Assembly (NCBI GenBank): GCA_955652545.1
Contig: CATPCA010000158.1
Span: 1-8,005, forward strand
Source: Candidatus Dormiibacterota bacterium
Lineage (GTDB): Bacteria; Chloroflexota; Dormibacteria; UBA8260
DNA length: 8,005 nucleotides
Direction of reading: 5' to 3'
Both the position numbers and the translations under genes were made by a program. Shown here piece after piece: positions 6,319 through 8,005 of this stretch; positions within the stretch are counted from its first letter, which is position 1, and the number at the start of each line of letters is the position of its first letter. The notes under the pieces were generated by a model. That model was not told the origin of the DNA, did not search any database, and saw nothing but the letters and a program-made list of their open reading frames with translations.

Positions 6319-6750
6319 ATGGCACGTCTCTACGCTCAGCTCTGCGCGTTCGTCTTCCTGGTCGTCGGCGTCGGTGGGCTCGCCGCCGGCAACGCCGGGC
6401 CACCGGCTCGCAACGGTGGAGGCAACATCGGCAGCCTCATCCTCCACCTGACCTGGGCGCGCGATGCTTTCGACATTGCCCTGCTGGCCGTGTTCATCGT
6501 GGCCGGCGTTGTCGCATCACGGCGAGTGGGCCGGCTTCTCGTGGGCGGCGTCGGCGTGCTGCTCCTCGCCCTGGCCGTGATCGGCTTCCTCGCCGGCGAT
6601 GATGCGGGCGCGACCAAGGGCTACGCGGGGTTCCACTTCACGACGGCGCTCAACATCCTCGACCTCGTCGTCGGGGTGCTCGGTGTGCTCGCCGCCGTCG
6701 GCACCGTGGAAGATCCTGAGCCGGCGCCCCGATCAGTGCTCAGAGGCTGA
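6319..6750 (+). CDS. Four-helix membrane protein, DUF4383-like
   Basis: The 143-residue product has four predicted membrane helices: about 5-24 (QLCAFVFLVVGVGGLAAG), 49-67 (ALLAVFIVAGVVAS), 71-93 (LLVGGVGVLLLALAVIGFLAG) and 107-128 (LNILDLVVGVLGVLAAVG). The arrangement, two pairs of helices each with a G-rich 'VVGVLG' pattern and a polar segment before helices 2 and 4 (HLTWARDAFDIA, HFTTALNILDL), matches my recollection of DUF4383 proteins, which are common in actinobacteria and of unknown function. ATG 6319 is the first in-frame start and places helix 1 at the N-terminus; no strong ribosome binding site precedes it. The gene converges on the YtxH-like gene, with 9 bp between stops. Confidence 0.8.
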   Translation: MARLYAQLCAFVFLVVGVGGLAAGNAGPPARNGGGNIGSLILHLTWARDAFDIALLAVFIVAGVVASRRVGRLLVGGVGVLLLALAVIGFLAGDDAGATKGYAGFHFTTALNILDLVVGVLGVLAAVGTVEDPEPAPRSVLRG

Positions 6751-6759
6751 AGGCGGCGG

Positions 6760-7050
6760 TCAATGCCGGCCGTTGGTCTCGTTGTGGATGCGCACCGAGC
6801 CCTCGACTGAGACTGAGTCGTCGTCGTCACGGCGGACGTTCGCCACCTGCTGGCGGGCGAGCTCCGCGGCGGCGCCGGCGAATGGCGCGACGCGGCGAAC
6901 GGTCCGCTCGGCGACCTGGTAGCCGTCGCGGGCGGCGGCACCGAAGGCGGCCAGCTGCTGGCGCGTCTTGGTCCCCGGCTGCGGCGCGATGCAGAGGCCG
7001 ACGACGACACCGGCGACGCCGCCGTGAACGAATCCCCGGACGTAGCCCAT
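6760..7050 (-). CDS. YtxH-like small membrane-anchored protein
   Basis: The 96-residue product starts with a Gly/Val-rich hydrophobic helix (about residues 6-22, GFVHGGVAGVVVGLCIAP) followed by APQPGTKTRQQL, which matches the YtxH pattern of a single N-terminal helix then APxxGxxTR. A mainly helical, Ala/Arg-rich middle (residues 30-72) follows, then an acidic patch (RRDDDD, about 73-78) and a polar tail. YtxH-like proteins are associated with envelope or general stress, but the molecular role is unknown. ATG 7050 has AAGGAG 6 nt upstream. The gene lies 42 bp downstream of the ferredoxin gene on the same strand, so the two may be cotranscribed. Confidence 0.82.
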   Translation of the reverse strand: MGYVRGFVHGGVAGVVVGLCIAPQPGTKTRQQLAAFGAAARDGYQVAERTVRRVAPFAGAAAELARQQVANVRRDDDDSVSVEGSVRIHNETNGRH

Positions 7051-7055
7051 GTCGC

Positions 7056-7062
7056 ACTCCTT
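7056..7062 (-). promoter_or_regulatory. Shine-Dalgarno site for the YtxH-like gene
   Basis: On the minus strand the sequence reads AAGGAGT, with AAGGAG at 7062-7057 and a 6-nt spacer to ATG 7050. This supports the chosen start and independent translation after the ferredoxin gene. Confidence 0.8.
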
Positions 7063-7092
7063 CTGGCTGGGTGGCTGTGGGCCAACACCCTA

Positions 7093-7431
7093 CTACGTGA
7101 GCGCGGTCGAAGCCCACTCGCCGTCGGGGGTGATGCGCAGGTGGTCGACCGGCCGGCCCCCGACGAGGTGCTGGTCGATGATCTCGTCGACGTCGTCGGC
7201 GGTGAGGTGCCCGTACCACACGCCGTCGGGATAGACGATCAGGATCGGCCCCTGGTGGTGCTGCTGGTTGCAACCCATCCTGGTGGTGCGAACGTGGGTG
7301 AGGCCGCGGCGCTCGAGCTCGTCGCGGAGGCGGAGCAGGACGCGCTCGCTGCCCATGCCGCCGCAGTGGTGGCGACCGACGGTGGTGCAGACGAAGACAT
7401 GCAGGGGTCGCAGCCCGGTGGACAGATCCAT
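7093..7431 (-). CDS. Thioredoxin-like [2Fe-2S] ferredoxin with a Cys-to-His ligand change
   Basis: The 112-residue protein matches the thioredoxin-fold ferredoxin family (Aquifex Fd type, related to NuoE): HVFVCTTVGRHHCGGMGSER (residues 11-30), then a helix (LLRLRDELERRGL), then RMGCNQQHHQGP (51-62), IVYPDGVWYG, DVDEIIDQHLVGGRPVDHL. The family binds [2Fe-2S] with four Cys; here Cys15, Cys23 and Cys54 are present but the fourth position (C-x3-C) is His58. The Cys15-Cys23 gap is 7 residues against 12 in Aquifex Fd as I recall it. Expected role is cytoplasmic electron transfer or cluster sensing, if a cluster is bound. ATG 7431 leaves a 10-residue lead before the first strand, normal for the family; the longer open frame upstream runs through the DUF6941-like gene and is not used. 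No clear Shine-Dalgarno site is visible. Confidence 0.88.
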   Translation of the reverse strand: MDLSTGLRPLHVFVCTTVGRHHCGGMGSERVLLRLRDELERRGLTHVRTTRMGCNQQHHQGPILIVYPDGVWYGHLTADDVDEIIDQHLVGGRPVDHLRITPDGEWASTALT

Positions 7432-7451
7432 CGCGGACGATGGTGACGCCT

Positions 7452-7468
7452 GACGCGGAGATCGCGTC
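7452..7468. promoter_or_regulatory. Possible operator between divergent genes
   Basis: GACGCG (7452-7457), a 5-nt spacer, then CGCGTC (7463-7468) form a perfect dyad in the 78-bp gap between the divergent ferredoxin (start 7431) and DUF6941-like (start 7510) genes. A perfect 10-bp palindrome GCAGCGCTGC lies at 7478-7487 in the same gap. I see no clear -35/-10 pair here. GC-rich sequence produces such dyads by chance, so the call is weak. Confidence 0.3.
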
Positions 7469-7509
7469 CGCTGCGCGGCAGCGCTGCTGTCCGTCAGAGT
7501 CGCGATGCC

Positions 7510-7947
7510 ATGGAGATGAGCTTCGCGTTCTTCGCCGACGCGGCGACCGTGCCCCCCGATGGCAAGTTCTACGCGCTCGGCGGCGGCTTCAGCGCGCTGG
7601 CTCTGCCGTCGCTGCCGGGCATGGCCAGCTTCGCCGTCGTCGCCGGGTTCCGCTTCGGTACCGCCGATGCCGGCCAGGTCCACCTCGTCGAACTGCGTTT
7701 CGTCGACATGCTGGGCAAGCTGGTGCTGCCGCCGGCGACCATGCGTTTCGAATCGGCGGGGCCGCCCCCGACCGGCACCGGCGAGGTCAGCGTCTCCACG
7801 GTCAGCGTGCTCCAGCCGACCCTTGGCGAGCCCGGCGAGTATGCCGCCGAGTTCTGGCACGAGGGCGAGCTGCTGAACTCGGTGCGCCTCAACGTGCTCG
7901 AGCAGCAGCGACCCACCCCGGCGCCGGGCAGCCCCCCTCCGGCCTGA
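7510..7947 (+). CDS. DUF6941-like conserved hypothetical protein
   Basis: The 145-residue protein begins MEMSFAFFADAATVPPDGKF then YALGGGFSAL, the characteristic opening (F-x-ADAA-x-x-x-x-GK-x-Y-x-LGGG) of a conserved family that I recall as DUF6941. The body is beta-rich, with alternating hydrophobic strands (SFAVVAGFRF, VHLVELRFVDMLG, ATMRFES, YAAEFWHEGELLNSVRLNVL), a likely single beta-sandwich domain; the last 15 residues are Pro-rich. No signal peptide or membrane helix is visible, so it is probably cytoplasmic. Function is unknown. Start: ATG 7510, with an in-frame ATG two codons later as alternative; no ribosome binding site decides. It is divergent from the ferredoxin gene and converges on the dehydrogenase gene, leaving only 4 bp between stops. 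Confidence 0.8.
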   Translation: MEMSFAFFADAATVPPDGKFYALGGGFSALALPSLPGMASFAVVAGFRFGTADAGQVHLVELRFVDMLGKLVLPPATMRFESAGPPPTGTGEVSVSTVSVLQPTLGEPGEYAAEFWHEGELLNSVRLNVLEQQRPTPAPGSPPPA

Positions 7948-7951
7948 GGCG

Positions 7952-8005
7952 TCAGCGAGCAGGCTCGTACTCGTAGAAGCCGCGCCCGCTCTTGCGGCCC
8001 AGGTA
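7952..8005 (-). CDS. 3-hydroxyacyl-CoA dehydrogenase, C-terminal end (rest outside window)
   Basis: Only the last 17 codons and the TGA (7952-7954) are present. The minus-strand reading YLGRKSGRGFYEYEPAR contains the conserved C-terminal G-R-K-(S/T)-G-x-G-F-Y-x-Y pattern of 3-hydroxyacyl-CoA / 3-hydroxybutyryl-CoA dehydrogenases, which oxidise 3-hydroxyacyl-CoA with NAD(P) in fatty-acid or butyrate/PHB metabolism. The motif is distinctive, but the fragment cannot tell a single-domain enzyme (about 285 residues) from a multidomain one; ending right after this motif favours a single-domain form. Confidence 0.82.
   Translation of the reverse strand, partial: YLGRKSGRGFYEYEPAR

Noticed and set aside
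7432..7860. N-terminal extension of the ferredoxin frame on the minus strand
   Set aside because: It is antisense to the DUF6941-like gene and has no ferredoxin features; family members start about 10 residues before the first strand, as with ATG 7431.

Overview
The window is GC-rich DNA, consistently above 60 percent GC by eye, with several GTG starts. A long wall-anchored repeat protein, a PP2C phosphatase, a DUF4383-like membrane protein and a YtxH-like protein together suggest an actinobacterium (Actinomycetota). No rRNA or marker gene is present, so the assignment is an inference.

Layout. (1) Positions 1-3012 (+) hold the 3' part of a large surface protein built from bacterial Ig-like domains. 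The domains alternate between two types in a strict 546-bp super-repeat, and the protein ends in an LPXTG-like anchor (TPDTG, hydrophobic helix, RRRR). (2) Positions about 3028-3616 (-) hold the remains of a DHA2-type MFS drug transporter, broken by about four frameshifts, an in-frame stop, a lesion in motif A and loss of the 3' half. (3) A well-formed sigma70-type promoter (3671-3699) precedes a three-gene + strand cluster: an unrecognised protein (3717-4475), a HAD-superfamily phosphatase (4510-5220) and a PP2C protein phosphatase (5217-5981). The last two overlap by 4 bp and are probably translationally coupled. (4) A 64-residue four-cysteine zinc-finger-like protein (6073-6267) and a four-helix DUF4383-like membrane protein (6319-6750) follow. 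(5) On the minus strand, a thioredoxin-like [2Fe-2S] ferredoxin (7431 to 7093) is followed 42 bp later by a YtxH-like protein (7050 to 6760), likely one operon. The ferredoxin has His where the fourth Cys ligand is expected. (6) Divergent from the ferredoxin is a DUF6941-like protein (7510-7947). The right edge cuts the C-terminus of a 3-hydroxyacyl-CoA dehydrogenase (7952-8005, -).

This looks like ordinary actinobacterial chromosome with many small conserved-hypothetical genes. I see no phage, IS element, CRISPR array, tRNA or rRNA. The three most interesting items are the 3Cys-1His ferredoxin, the regular A/B super-repeat surface protein with its unusual sorting signal, and the decayed MFS transporter. 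I do not see convincing evidence for a new multi-gene system.
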